Assembly (NCBI RefSeq): GCF_050948215.1
Contig: NC_135152.1
Location: 11,008,310 to 11,072,309, forward strand
Length of the DNA stretch: 64,000 nucleotides
Direction: 5' to 3'
DNA from: Halictus rubicundus
Lineage: Eukaryota > Arthropoda > Insecta > Hymenoptera > Halictidae
Below the pieces are notes generated by a model. That model saw only the letters and a program-made list of their open reading frames with translations. It was not told where the DNA came from and did not search any database. Below are positions 1-13,089 of the stretch, in pieces (the first letter of the stretch is position 1; the number at the start of each line of letters is the position of its first letter). The position numbers were made by a program, and so were the translations under genes.

Positions 1-754
1 GATCGACGTTAAAGTATCCATACTGTATACGGTTGAGCGCGAATCCGTCTATTTCCCTACTGAATACAACGGGTTTCTGACCGATTTCAGCCATGATAGC
101 TTTAGTTTTTTCTGGGATTTCAGGCAGTGTCCATGGTGCGGGAACAATTTCTACGACAGGTGCATAGTACGGGGGATTTACCTAAATTAATAAAAACAAA
201 AACAACCGATCACTCAATATTTTCCTCCTACAGATTTAACCTATTTCACTCGACTACATACCGGGTGTGACACAACTATTTGTGCACGATGTTTTAATTT
301 TTCGCTAATTAACGACGGACGGAACGTGGACGTGGAAGAAGACAGAATTACTTTGTCGTCGACTACTTTGTCCAGTTCACCGTAAAGCTTTAATTTCAAT
401 GGTAGATTCTCAGGAACGCATTCTTGAATTAGCGTAGCTCCTTTTACAGTCTCGGCCAAATTGGATGATCCTGCTCATAATATTTTAAAATTTAATTCAA
501 TAATGTTTAGATGCGATATGTAGTAACGGTTACAACATCTGTATCGAAGTCTTACGAATCGCGAACCTTTAATTAACTTAAATTGTTGTTCCGCGGTAAG
601 TGTACCCCTTAAAAGACCACCATCTTCAAGACGCTTTAATTGCTGCTCGATATCATCGAGAGCCTTCGTAATTTGTTCATTTACAATGTCGTAAATAGTT
701 ACTTCGTATCCCACGCTGGCAAAAAGCATAGCCCAGCTGCGACCAATTAGGCCG
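1..754 (-). CDS. CRYL1: Lambda-crystallin homolog / L-gulonate 3-dehydrogenase (partial)
   Basis: Cytosolic NAD-dependent dehydrogenase of the 3-hydroxyacyl-CoA dehydrogenase family, which oxidises L-gulonate in the uronate pathway. Three internal exons can be read on the minus strand: 754-567, 470-262 and 181-1, the last running off the window; junction phases agree. The first begins inside the Rossmann fold (GLIGRSWAMLFASVGYEV), the glycine-rich NAD site with its following helix. The second carries AETVKGATLIQECVPENL and the catalytic-region motif SEKLKHRAQIVVSHP. The third continues VNPPYYAPVVEIVPAPW and EIGQKPVVFSREIDGFALNR, typical of the dinucleotide-binding domain end and hinge. The exon with the start codon (a short M...VGIVGS-type leader) was not found between 755 and 3000 and may lie behind a long intron. 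Family assignment is firm; the enzyme's substrate is inferred from the vertebrate homolog. Confidence 0.9.
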
Positions 755-1268
755 CTAAAGAATAGAAATTGAATAATTATTACATCGTATAATAGAATTG
801 AATAAAACGGAATGCTGTTTCTCTGATGTGACGTTACGAATCACGGTATACCATTTTAAAATTTTCTTTTGAAATAGATTGATTCATGTAATTCTCCACT
901 ATTTATCATTAAACTTTTCCGTTGTTATCTTATCTACGGTAAACTACTTCAAGCTATCACTGGTAACATTTTTTCGGATGAACTAAATAAGCTAAAAAAT
1001 GGCTTGTATGTATATAAATGTAATTCTACAAGCATTATTTTCAATGAACAACAGTATCCAATAGAATCGTTCGGTATGAATGTCTTGTCAGTGTAACGCT
1101 GCATTTTTTAAAATGTAAATTACCGATACATCGCATCTGAGAAAGTTCATTGATCAAAACATGAATGTATTACCAGTTAACATTACGTAAATTAATGTTA
1201 GAAACTTTATATCAGAAAATTTTTTCTATCTTTAAATAATTTAGTAGCCTATATGTTAATTGTGACTA

Positions 1269-1676
1269 CAGTAGAACTGCGTTTATCCGCATCCTGTTCA
1301 TCGGGATTGCCAAACATAAACCCTGTCTTTTTTTTATCCGTTAATTAATTAATATCCTGAGTTTACGACTCAGAACCGACTGAACTCACGATGGCAAAGC
1401 GTCTACGTCTAAGATCGTGCAGTATGTAACCGTCACTCAAATCTGACAAAAGAAACTCACAGCTTCTTTACAACATCTACAACATTTACAGTTATAGTGA
1501 ATGTATATGTATTTTGCTTCATACTACCAATATTGTTGTAAAAGTATACATATAAAATCTGCAATAAATGAAATACATAAAATGTATTTATGTTATTTAT
1601 ATTGTTGAATTTTCCGGATTTCCGGTCATCCGGATCGAGCCTACACGCTTCGAGCCGGATAAAAGGAGTTCGACTG
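1269..1676. mobile_element. Pogo/Tigger-like MITE with TA target duplication
   Basis: The left end reads CAGTAGAACTGCGTTTATCC and the reverse complement of the right end reads CAGTCGAACTCCTTTTATCC. Both are bordered by TA (1267-1268 and 1677-1678). The CAGT...TTATCC end at a TA target is typical of pogo/Tigger-type DNA transposons. The interior has no transposase frame, so this is a nonautonomous copy. Confidence 0.7.
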
Positions 1677-2835
1677 TAATGTGTCATCGATTTTACATAG
1701 ATTTTGGACTGAGTTAAATAAACAAATAAAATATATCTTTATATTAAAAATATTATATTATTTAATAAAGTTTCATTCTCACTGAATAAAGTTCTTTTAC
1801 CTTCCAATGATACCAATTTTTTCGTTCTTAGCCGACATTGTAAGGCAGTTGAAACACTAAAGAACAAAACGTAAATGCAATGTTTAACACTGTGTATCTC
1901 GCCTTTCGAATGCACAGTATATATAAGCAGCAGATTATACCCCACTACGACCTGTTCGACCGTGTGGTAATATATGTTGTCGTCTTTATTCAACCACCAC
2001 TACCGAAAAATTTGAGTACCACGATTGCTATCTTTAAACTCAATCACATCGAAAGCCGTTATCGCTTTTAAGTGGTTTATTGAGAATAAATTGTTATTAT
2101 ACGATGTGTATCTTACATTATTACTATTAAATATCATTTTTTGGTCATGCATTCGTAAGGTATATTAGTGACTCATATTTATGAAGAACGATATATTATA
2201 ATATAATGACAATGTTATCAAAAACGATCATCTATTAGTTAATTTTATTACGCCGTACGTTTGGTGTTGCAACTACGAACAAGCTTTCAACAAGATAGTC
2301 AGTGGAGGCTTGGACTTGACGTAATTGAACCAGATATCGATTATCGAATAAGATATTTTATGAACTTTTTAAAAATATATGCCCTTAGCGATTTCCAGTC
2401 AATTGAAGTAAATTACAAATAATAAATAATTCTTTGATTCAATGTATAGAATTTGATTGAAATATATATATATATGTAAATATACACAGAGGAATTTTCT
2501 GGTAAGAATAAGTATGTGTATGTTGTTCATAAATAGTATTTAATTTTATTCTTCATTTCAATAAGAAATTCAGAATATAGAATCTGCATACTTTCCTTAT
2601 TGTTTGAAATATTGACAGACATACACGGTTATGTACTCCTACAATGATAATCTTTTGTTTCGTAGAAAGAGAAAGATCGAAGAACGATAGAGTGAAAGCA
2701 AATCGAAGGAAATCATGGAAGTGAACGAAAAATATACATTAGTATCAATATAAGTGTAATGTATATAAGTGCGTGTCATGGTGTGTATAGCGGGAAACTT
2801 GTCTGTAAATGGTAAAGAGTGACTGGCTTGGCGCT

Positions 2836-2856
2836 GGATTTCCACGGGGAAAAACC
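2836..2856. promoter_or_regulatory. Two adjacent kappaB-like motifs upstream of Relish
   Basis: GGATTTCCAC followed immediately by GGGGAAAAACC, about 240 bp before the Relish start codon. Both resemble the insect kappaB consensus (GGG-R-N-Y-rich). Relish genes are known to be induced by their own pathway, so autoregulation is plausible, but this rests on motif matching only. Confidence 0.3.
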
Positions 2857-3090
2857 TGCAACCGAACTCAAGGTTACATGTATCTACGTCTTGTCAAGAT
2901 AAGTTGCAGCTTGCAGTATACATGTTTGGTTAGTATCCTACTCATCACAGACTTTTCCTGGAACCAACTACTATTTTATAAATTTGTCTACGATTATTTT
3001 ATTTCCAATATTTTTTGTTTATTAGTTTCCTTCTATCTGATACAGTGAATAGTTATCTGATTGTGTGACTCTTAATCAAAAACTATAACA

Positions 3091-6000
3091 ATGCCAGAGG
3101 TTTTTGAAAATTATGCCGTTTACAAAAGTGTAACCGAAAACGAGGATTATTCTTCTCACGGACATGGTAATTTTTTTTAATGTTTTCTTATGTGTTAAAA
3201 ATTTGGAGTTTATTGATTACCTTTCTTGTAATTTTACCTTACTAATAACAGTATATCAACTTATAGTTGAAATATAATGGTATATCAATGTTCAATGAGC
3301 TCTATATACAGTATTATAGAATTAGATTAGAAATATTGAAACATGAAATTATAGTTCAATTTTAATATTATGTATTCTTATTAAGATATATATTTGTTTT
3401 TATTCTCAAGATTTGCTAATGATGAATACTCAAGATGCATTTAGTCCCTTTAATGGATCTCAAGGGATAAGTGCTGCATCACCTTCTTCAACATTTTTGT
3501 CATCGTCTCTGTCACCACTGTATAACATGGATGTGAGTTTTAAAGATGTCACAGGTACATATTAATATTTTTTAAAATTTACCGTTTTACATAATGCATA
3601 ACAACGAGTTTGTAAACCATAAAATCTATTATTTGTATTTTAGTTATTGGTGAACCATATCTTACAATCGTGGAGCAGCCAATTGACAAATTTCGATTTC
3701 GATATAAATCAGAGATGATAGGAACACATGGAAGTTTAGTAGGATCAAATGTTGGAAGTGGTCGCAATAAACATTACCCAGCAGTTCAGGTACATACGTC
3801 TATGATTAAATCTTAAGAAATAAAAGAATATGTCCACGGATTATTTATTATGTTATTTTTCCATTTAAATGAATAACGTAGTAGTACTTTTGTCAGATGA
3901 TTAATGATTTTATACTTTTCAGTTACATAATTTTCCTACAAGTGCAAAAATACAATGTACATTAGTTACATCTGAAGAGGGTAAAAGGATACCTCATGCC
4001 CATAGATTGGTACGTAGAGTAAATGGGGAGGATTACGATGATCCCCATATAATCGATGTCACTCCGGAGAATAATTTTATTGCAACGTATGTTATATTCC
4101 ATTTAATTATGACTAATATTACTGCACTTATTTGTATTTAATTGCTTCTCGTTTCTTATTAATTGTATAATACACAGATTTCATGGGATGGGAATTATAC
4201 ACACAGCAAAGAAATATGTACGAGAAGAACTTATTAAAAAAATGCGACATGAAGCAATAGAAAAAAAAAAAAGAGAATATGGAAGTGATACCCTTACTAC
4301 ACGAGAAGAAGCTCAAGTATGTTATTTTAATTTTACTTTGTAATTATCTTCATTTATTTCTTATTATTCTTATACAAATCATATAACCGATTACTTGCTT
4401 TTAAAGATCAAACATGATGCAGATATTTATCAAAAATGTGTGAACCTAAATAGTGTTGCACTATGTTTTCAAGCATTCATTTTGGATGAACGCAATGTTA
4501 TGAGACCAATACAAAACTGTACTGTTTATTCAAAACCTATTAATAATCTGAGTAAGTAAAACATTATAATAGATATATGAAAGCATTTTAAACAAAAAAA
4601 TAGTTCATAATACATCCATATTTTTAATATATCAGAAAGTGCATTAACTGGAGAACTGAAAATATGCAGAATTGACAAACACACTAGCAGTGTTGATGGA
4701 GATGAAGAAGTTTTCCTACTCGTAGAAAAAGTAGGAAAAAGTAAGTATACTTTTCTTTAGTCTGAGTTATAGGAAAGTTTTTCCAAATTAATATTTCTTT
4801 CATTTCAGAAAACATAAAAGTAAGATTTTTTGAGGTAGATGAGGATAATAGCGAAGTTTGGAGTGACTATGGACGTTTCTCAGAATTGGATGTACATCAT
4901 CAATATGCAATTGTATTTCGGTATTTCAGCAATTTAACAGATGAACTTTTAAAAAATAATCATTATTTACCTAGAATTATGTTTATATATACTTTTGCAG
5001 AACACCAAGATATAAAGATTCTACTATTACATCCCCAAAGGAAGTCTTCTTGCAACTAGAAAGACCAACTGATGGTGACTGTTCCGAGCCAATAAAATTT
5101 ATTTATAAACCAAGCGATAGAATTATAGGTAACTCAAATACTCAAAACAATTCTAATGGCCGTCAAACAAAATAAAAAACATTTAATTCACAGGAAAGAA
5201 GCGTCAAAGAATGTCCTACTCTGGAAGTAGCGATTTATCGAACTTCGTATTACCCAATTGTAATAGTGAAATAGGAAATATATCAGGAATTTCAAATGGA
5301 GATAGTCGAGAAATTTCTCAAGAGATAAAAAAGTTTTTCCCACAGACTGAAAACGTACATACAGTTTTTGATAATATAAATATTGATGGTAAATTATAAA
5401 CATATCATTACAATGTGCAACTGTTTATAATTATTTTTATACAGTTTTATCTGTTTATTTTAACAGAATATATTGCAGAATTGAACGAAGAGTTATTGAC
5501 GACTGATGGCCCATCATCTAAACAGGTACATGTTGCTTATTATTCTGTATTTTATATTTTAATATTTCATTATTTACTATTAATTTTAACTTTAACTTCA
5601 CTATCAAATTATAAAATATCTATTTTGTTTTCTAGCATGAAAATGATATAATGTTTCCTAAAAATATACTTATGGAAGCTATGAGATACATGAAATTAGA
5701 TCCGAAAAATTGTCAAACACAGATACGTAAGCTACTTAAATATCGTTCCACTTTTGGAGATTCTCCATTGCACGCAGCACTTCGGTACGATCAACGTGAC
5801 ATTGTCAAGTACATATTAATGCTGATAAGCTCTGATAAGGATTGCAAGATACTTGTCAATGAACAGAATAGCTCTGGCAAAGTAAATGTCTTTTCCATAC
5901 CTCTCTTTTTCTTTAACAAATGTTCAATTAGCTTCAAATATTTATTGTTGCAACATAATTACTTATAATGCATTCATTTATTAGACGCCGCTGCATTATG

Positions 6001-7355
6001 CAGTTCTACAAAATCTTCCAGAAAGTATAAAAGCACTACTCGTGCTTGGAGCTGATCCAAACCGATCAGATGAACAGGGATGTTGTCCATTACACATTGC
6101 TGTTAAAAGTAAGTGGAAAGATAAATTAATAATGTACAATGCATCTATAAAATTATTTATTTTAGATCCTCAAGCTGGTGCTTGTGTGAGAACTTTATTA
6201 TCAGATAAAAAAACTAAAATGGAAATTCATAATGATGCTGGATGGACACCATTGCAACTTGCAGCAGAAGCTGGTTCATACACTGCAGTATGTTTACTTG
6301 TTGAAGCTGGGGTAAATGTAAATAGTACCGATATGTCATATGGTCGAACTGCATTACACATTGCTGTAGATGGCGGACACAAAGATATTGTTGAATATTT
6401 ATTGAAAAAGGTATGACATTATTTAAATAAAATTAATTATAATTATGAATTGTGTTATTAAACATTGTAAATAATGTTAGTAACCTTGCATTGTTATAGA
6501 CAAACATTGACATAAACAAAAGAAACTTCAGTGGAAATACTGCTTTACACTCAGCAGTTGTATATTCTGGTGTAAGAGCAAAAGAGTTGTGTGCATTGTT
6601 AATCAAATATGGAGCAGATCCACATATTCAAAATCACAATAGAGAAACAAGCGATGTATGTACTTTTTTTAAAACTATATTTACTGATTGTAATTATCTA
6701 ATATTTTATTCAATATATTTACCAGGATGAAAGGAAGACCACACATGTAAAGGAAGAAGTTAACTCTGACGATGAAAACTCTGAAGAATTGAATGGACAA
6801 TCGTCGTTTGATTTGGCGATGAGCAAACCAGATGTAAGTTATTATTCATTTTTGTTTACATGTATGCATGCTTTCATTGATTATGACACTTTAAAGTAAA
6901 TGATGTATTTTGTATAGATTTTGCAACTTCTTAACGGTCAAACTGAAGAAGCACCAAGTGAAATTTCTTCCGTTTTCACTAAACAAGAAATACAAGATGA
7001 GGACTCGCAGCAGGAATTGTTAAACAATGAGCAGAAACAACAATTGTCCAATATTCTTGATGAAACACAAGGATGGAGAAAACTTGCTAAACATTTGAAA
7101 TTTGAATCCTTTTTAAGGACATTACAACATACTTCGTTGAGCCCATCACTACTCCTATTAAATTACATAGACGTAAGTTATAAATTTATTTATTGCGGTA
7201 CTATATTATACTATACGTTTTTAACAAAATAAATGTTTTTTTAGGTTCAGTCATTGATGTCCCTAACCGATCTGGAAAGGGCATTAAGAGATATTGATGA
7301 AACCAAAGCGGCGAATTACGTTAATGGAATCATAAGTGTACACATGCAGTCTTAA
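3091..7355 (+). CDS. Relish: NF-kappaB transcription factor Relish (p100/p105 type)
   Basis: IMD-pathway NF-kB factor that switches on antimicrobial peptide genes after cleavage frees its Rel half. Eighteen exons whose phases all close give 885 aa: 3091-3166, 3411-3554, 3644-3789, 3923-4086, 4178-4316, 4407-4551, 4636-4740, 4809-4920, 5001-5128, 5194-5388, 5467-5525, 5636-5881, 5985-6108, 6166-6410, 6500-6655, 6726-6833, 6918-7172, 7245-7355. The Rel homology domain starts near residue 74; the DNA-contact loop is RFRYKSEM (91-98), with Ser where p50 has the redox Cys, as is usual for Relish. The IPT half follows, then the nuclear signal KKRQR (388-392). A linker of about 80 residues leads to ankyrin repeats (about 490-728; e.g. 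GWTPLQLAAEAGSYTAVCLL), an acidic stretch, and a C-terminal death domain (about 800-875; GWRKLAKHLKFESFL). The IkB-like half keeps the protein cytoplasmic. The start has a favourable TAACAATG context. Confidence 0.96.
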
Positions 7356-8221
7356 TCGTAGACTATGTTTTGTTGCTGTTAAATTAATTTATACCATTTA
7401 TTATATATATATAGTATACACTAAAAAATTGTTAAAGTGTACGTCATTTTTGTATCTTACGTTCCGTAGTTCTTAAATTACATCACTTATAAATGTACAT
7501 ATTCCACATAAACAATAAACTTTCTAATAGAAGAAAACTGCGTCAAAATATTTTCATAAAGGCAGCCAAATTTTTTCCTATCCAAATAAATCCTATTTTT
7601 TTAACTTTTAGTTAATCTGTACTTGTGATCTATTACTATTATACTATTATTATACTGTTTGTGATCTACATACCCAAATTAAATTCTTTTAAGCAATACA
7701 CTGTATAGTGTATTTAACCAAACATTTGTGTAGTCTTTATTATCATTATGACCTGTCAAGGTAATTTTTTTAAATTTTAATATTGCGTCACCCAATGTTT
7801 GTCGGATATGTTTCGGAAATTTTTTTTATTTATCTACGGAAAAAATATACGTAATTTTTTAAATGCAGAATGATTTATGTATACATAGTACGAATTATAT
7901 AGTGCATATAGGGAAACAGCTGTTTCGTGTAGTGCAGTTGCATATTAGTAACACACCTTACTTTTCTACGAGAAAAGTATAGAGAAAAATTCTTTAGCGG
8001 TAATATCTTGGTTATTAATATGTGTTTGTCAACTTTTTGTATTAATATCAGTTAAACATATAGCAATTATCGTATCAAACGTGTATATTGAAATGAATCA
8101 CATATTTACGGGGGGCGGGCTGTTTTCAATTTCGTGAGGAGAGACGTTATTGTGTTAATATATAATAGTATTACAGATATAGTATTGTTTTTGAAGAAGT
8201 ACGTTTAGTTTAATACAAAAG
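7356..8221. other. Relish 3' UTR and SFT2 upstream region
   Basis: AT-rich DNA without coding signal. It contains a (TA)n run near 7403, an AATAAA at 7514-7519 suitable for Relish polyadenylation, and the presumed promoter and 5' UTR of the SFT2 gene. Nothing else was recognised. Confidence 0.5.
7514..7519 (+). terminator. Candidate polyadenylation signal of Relish
   Basis: AATAAA about 160 nt after the Relish stop codon, in AT-rich DNA. This is the first canonical hexamer downstream; use of the site is inferred. Confidence 0.5.
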
Positions 8222-9201
8222 ATGGATAAACTAAGAAGAGCACTGAGTGGCAATGATCAGTGCGATGAAGAAAGTGGTATTATTGGTCAGGTAATTAATA
8301 TTATTTTTAATAATACTCGTTGCATACGTATATTTTTATTTTGCTATTGTATACAATATTATGTTCAATGCTTGCAATTGTTAATGGAAGGTTGATGCGG
8401 ACTTTACGGTAAGAGTGTAAATTTAGATTCATAAAAAATAATACAAGTTTTTTTTATTTTTCAACAACAATATCCTTCTTTAATAGTAACTTATTGTTAA
8501 CTAATTCAAATTTTATTTTTAGGTTATGGACCAAAGTACATTGAGTTGGTCTACTCGGATTAAAGGTTTTGCTATTTGTTTTATTGTTGGTATATTGTGC
8601 TCCATCCTTGGATCGTTTGCTTTATTTTTACATAGGGGACTCACAGTATTCGCCGTATTTTATACACTAGGGAACATTATCTCGCTAGCAAGGTAACATT
8701 TTTTCAAATTTAAAAAATTGTGTATTTTGTACATATATACATTATCCACACAATCATATATTTCCCTTATAATTATCTATAGGTAGTATAATATTTTATT
8801 ATCTTTATCGAAAGAGAAAAGAAGTACTTAAAAAATTTGTTTGTTAACAATTTAAATTAAAGTATTGATTCTACTTGTAGTACGTGCTTTTTAATGGGAC
8901 CATGTAATCAGTTAAAGAAGATGTTTGCCGCAACAAGAGTAGTTGCAACAGTCTTAGTATTTGTTGCTCTTGGAATGACGCTTTTTGCAGCGTTACATGT
9001 AAGTATAACGAAAACAGTTCAATATGTGTATTATTATAATATAATAATTACAATTACTATTTGTATTTTTAGCTAAAAAATGCTGGATTGGCTCTTCTGT
9101 TTATAATTATCCAATCACTGGCAATGACATGGTATTCTCTGTCTTACATACCTTATGCACGTGATGCTGTCAGAAAAACTGTGGAATCTTGTATAACATG
9201 A
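8222..9201 (+). CDS. Vesicle transport protein SFT2 (SFT2A/B type)
   Basis: Small tetraspanning membrane protein of the Got1/Sft2 family, implicated in retrograde fusion of endosome-derived vesicles with the Golgi. Four exons with closing phases (8222-8290, 8523-8692, 8881-8998, 9073-9201) give 161 aa, close to the 159-160 aa of human SFT2A/B. A short acidic cytosolic N-terminus (MDKLRRALSGNDQCDEESG) precedes hydrophobic segments: FAICFIVGILCSILGSFALF, a second around TVFAVFYTLGNIISLAS, a third VVATVLVFVALGMTLFAAL and a fourth AGLALLFIIIQSLAMTWYSL. Family hallmarks FLMGPCNQLKKMF and SYIPYARDAV are present. Which vertebrate paralog it corresponds to cannot be decided here. A polyadenylation hexamer lies at 9637-9642. 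Confidence 0.94.
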
Positions 9202-10755
9202 AAGAAATCTGGAAAGCTCGCAGTGAAATTCTTTACTTAAAACGGTTTATGTAGCACAAGTTATGAACTGAGATATAGAAATAACTTAAAGATACAAAGC
9301 ATAATGTTAACTTTATACAAATAAGTGTGCATTTATTTTGTAAATGCTAAATGTTTATGTGTACTTGAACGACAATACAATGATAATGTTTTTGAACGTA
9401 GATTTAATATTATAATATTTTATAACAATTCTGTAACTAAATGAAGTTATACAGTTTATATAAGATTTACACAGAATATTCCAATAATATAATTATACCA
9501 TTTCTTTTGTAATACTTGTTATACATAAGCATTGTACAATATCAATAGTTTTGTACATTAAAATGAAATTAACCCATTCATTCTATCCATAATATAAATC
9601 CCTTTGTACCGAGCATTTGCATTCTTCTTACAGCAGAATAAAATCTTGTGAAATAATTAATGTCGTTGTTGCTTTATTACGATACAATTTCTTCTTGCAT
9701 ACCAGTTTTCTAATAATATATATGCTTAAATTAAAATTTTTTAAGTCTTCAATTTATAAGACTGTTTTTTTTTCCTTATCGATTGTATTTTTTAATATCT
9801 CCTGACTTCATTCATGTTATTCTTTTAATAAAGTATTATTATTTTATACATGCTATATATACGTATATATATCGTGATACAAATATTTCGATAATAATTA
9901 AAGAAAATGGCAAGAAACAAAATCAAATTGATGTTAATATTATACGTTTTATGAACATTTTTAAAAGATGATTGACGGTAGTTAAGAAACACAGTTCAAT
10001 TTAAAAACTGAACGTTGAATATTAATGGACCAATCGTGTATCGTCGTCACTTCAACCGCCAATCATACATCAATACGGTATTTCGTCATACAAAAATGGA
10101 CGTTCTAATTGGACGAAGATAAACAATAATTTCTTTCCCGTTCTCCGATCAGTAGCAACAGGTTCTAAGTACAAAGAAACTTCACTAGCAGCCATTGTAC
10201 ATTTGACGCGCGGGTCGCGATCAGCAGTCCATAAAGTGCCCAATAATTCGTGATCTGTTCCATCAATTCTTCTATTGATTGACGTATTTGCGGTAAGCGA
10301 AACTTTATTAGTCTGTGAGTTACTTGAAACTGTGTCGTAGATTTGGCTTGTATTACACACGAAAACGTTCCGAAAAGATCGCAAATAACCGTTAGAAAAC
10401 GTTCGTTCAAATTAGCGTGATATTTAACCGTAATTTATCACACGATACGTGTACATATTCGTTGACGTGGTTGGAAGTGTAATTATTTGTACACGTGTAA
10501 ACCAATAATACGAATATCTTTTCGTATAATAAATTAGACAGAAGTCATCGTGAATGTCTTGGAGTCTTGTATACTGTTGAGTAACAGTACACCGAAAACA
10601 TTTTTCCGTTTTTTCTTCTTTTGCATTGCCTTACGATTTAAAGAATTTGGTTGAAAACTTTTATTGTCTTATGGAATGGTTATTATATGCCATCGTAGTA
10701 TTACCTATTTTTTTCTTTTTTCCTAGAAAATATATACACGGAATTTGTCGAGAAA
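9202..10755. other. SFT2 3' UTR and importin alpha 5' region
   Basis: The first part is AT-rich, with AATAAA at 9637-9642 and 9827-9832. The second part, from about 10030, is more GC-rich and has two overlapping minus-strand open frames (10070-10410) of 104 and 81 codons with no recognised domain. A pyrimidine-rich acceptor ending at about 10725, just before AAAATATATACACGG, indicates that the importin start codon sits in the second exon, after a 5' UTR intron. Confidence 0.5.
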
Positions 10756-13089
10756 ATGCCTGCACCAGAAGTTGAAAGCCGCGACCGAAAGGCCACCTTC
10801 AAATTCTATTCCAAGCATGAAGTAAGTTTGTTAATTCGCAATCTTAATAAAGTAATTACAATAAGAAAACTTGGAACGATATATCGTTAATTTAACATGG
10901 ATTCAAATAGAATTAACATGTACAAATGAATTTGATTGTGTTATTATTTGTTATATAACATTAGTTATTATTTGTTATACAACTTGCTATTATAGGAGGC
11001 ACGTAGAAGACGAAATGAAATATCAATAGAACTGCGAAAAGCTAGGAAAGACGATCAGTTATTCAAACGTCGTAATCTCAATATCGGGCAAGAGCCACAA
11101 AGCCCAACTAGTGAAATTAATCAGTCAGCTATTTCTACATCAATAGATGATATTGTGGCTGGTATGCGATCTAAGGATGAAACGATTCTACTTCAAGCAA
11201 CGCAAGCATGCAGGAAAATGTTGAGCAGAGAGAAGAGCCCACCTATAGATACTATGATAGCACGTGGAATTGTGCCACGCTGTATCGAGTTCTTGGATTA
11301 TTTTCACAAGTACATATATGCCATAGAAAATTTATATTACTATTATCTTGTGTAACGAATCATTTTATACATTCTTTAAATATTTATAGTGCTCCATTAC
11401 AATTTGAAGCAGCATGGGCACTGACTAATGTAGCTTCTGGAACGTCTGATCAAACTCATATGGTTGTCAAACATGGTGCCGTACCGAAATTGGCTGAATT
11501 GCTGAAATCTACATCGCCTAATGTTGCTGAACAAGCAGTGTGGGCTCTTGGAAATATTGCTGGAGATGGACCAGGAGCTCGTGATCTGGTTCTTGCTCAT
11601 GATGTTATGCCTCGTTTGTTGGAATTAATCAAACCTGACACTGCTGTATGTAATATATACATAGAGTATTTATTCAATGAAAAAATATAATTAAATTTTT
11701 TACCGGTAGTAATACAAGTTGATTATTGGTGCAGGTGACATTTACTCGCAATATCGTTTGGACACTGTCAAATTTGTGTCGTAATAAAAATCCTCCACCT
11801 CCGTTTGAAATTGTACAAACTGCATTGCCAGTTTTAAACCGCTTACTTAGCAACAATGATAAAGATATACTTGGTGAGTGAATTATACTTATTACCAAAA
11901 TGTTCTAAGAAATATTCATTTCTATAGGAAGACGCTAGAGGTGTGCGAGAATCCGAAAATGTAGATTCGGGTTCTCAAAAATTTCAGGATTCTTGAGAAT
12001 TTTCGCGATTATTCTCGAGAATCCCGAAATTTTTGAGAACCTAGCCTGATCCCGAATAAAATTCCCGATCCGACATTTTCGGGTTCTCGCACACCTCTAG
12101 AAGAGATAACTTTCTATATTAAGTATACAGCAGTTTTTAACATTACAATTTAATATTATAGCTGATGCTTGCTGGGCTCTTTCTTACCTCACTGATGGAC
12201 CCAACAATAAGATACAAGTTGTTGTGGACAGTGGAATTATTCCGAAACTTGTCGATTTACTTGCTTCAACCGAAGTAGTAGTTCTGACACCAGCACTTCG
12301 TGCAGTTGGAAATATAGTTACAGGCACTGACATACAGACAGATGCGATAATAGCAGCAGGTGGTTTACAACATTTGGGAGTGTTATTGCAACATCATCGC
12401 ATTAACATTGTAAAAGAAGCAGCATGGGCTATCAGCAATATTACTGCTGGTAACATGGATCAAATCCAACATGTTATAAATGCTGGTTTATTACCACCCT
12501 TGATACACGTTTTACAAAATGTAAGTAAACTGTGCTTCTTGTCTTATGAAAGTGATGATTAATGTTACATTTCATTATGCAGGGAGATTTCAAGTCTCAA
12601 AAAGAAGCAGCCTGGGCTGTAACCAATTTGACTTTAGGTGGATCTGTCCAACAGTTGGCTCAATTGGTGCAGTTGGGTGTGCTAGTACCATTTTGCAATT
12701 TGTTAGACGCCAAAGATTGGAAAACTGTACTTGTTGTTCTGGACGGCTTGACCAACATATTGAATGCAGCAATGAAAATGGGAGAAGCTGAACGTGTAGC
12801 TATTATGATAGAGCAAGCAGGTGGTCTGGACAAACTTGAGGCTCTGCAGCAACACGATACTGAGCAAGTGTATCAGAAAGCCATGGCGATGATCGATACT
12901 TTCTTCTCAGAAGAGGTAAATAATCTTACAACTTCTTACAATTCAATCAATGAAAAACAATATTTTTTATATTACAAATCAACATTGTATTTTTAGGACG
13001 CTGAAGAATCTGCAATAGCACCTGCAGCAGATGATGGTCAATTGGAGTTCAAACCAACTGAAGCAACACAAAAAGGTTTCGAATTTTAG
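10756..13089 (+). CDS. Importin subunit alpha (KPNA2/Pendulin type)
   Basis: Nuclear import adaptor that binds classical nuclear localisation signals with its Armadillo repeats and importin beta with its N-terminus. Seven exons with closing phases (10756-10821, 10996-11309, 11390-11645, 11735-11873, 12162-12520, 12583-12915, 12997-13089) give 519 aa (human KPNA2 529). The importin-beta-binding segment (about residues 23-60) is rich in arginine (EARRRRNEISIELRKARKDD, then FKRRN). The Arm repeats carry the NLS-groove Trp/Asn ladder: QFEAAWALTNVASGTS, EQAVWALGNIAGDGP, RNIVWTLSNLCRNKNP, ADACWALSYLTDG, ALRAVGNIVTGTD, KEAAWAISNITAGN, KEAAWAVTNLTLGG. The DDIV and LSREKSPPID motifs and the GFEF end favour the KPNA2-like subfamily over the KPNA1/5/6 or KPNA3/4 groups. 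Intron 4 carries a small mobile element. Confidence 0.95.
11938..12097. mobile_element. GTGTGCGAGAA-ended MITE, copy 1 (importin alpha intron 4)
   Basis: The ends GAGGTGTGCGAGAA and TTCTCGCACACCTC form perfect inverted repeats bordered by TA on each side. The interior is made of short palindromes of the GAATCCCGAAA / TTTCGGGATTC kind. It fills 160 of the 288 nt intron 11874-12161. Confidence 0.75.

Larger units (their letters stand above)
755..3090. other. AT-rich interval between the dehydrogenase and Relish
   Basis: No convincing coding exon. It holds the 408 bp CAGT-ended element at 1269-1676, a short (AT)n run near 2464-2477 and kappaB-like motifs near 2836-2856. It should contain the Relish promoter and 5' UTR, and perhaps the unlocated first exon of the dehydrogenase. 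Short open frames at 1457-2071 have no protein character. Confidence 0.6.

Noticed and set aside
10070..10410. Two overlapping minus-strand open frames (104 and 81 codons) upstream of importin alpha
   Set aside because: No recognised domain, no splice partner, and the two frames cannot both be real. More likely part of the importin alpha promoter and 5' UTR.
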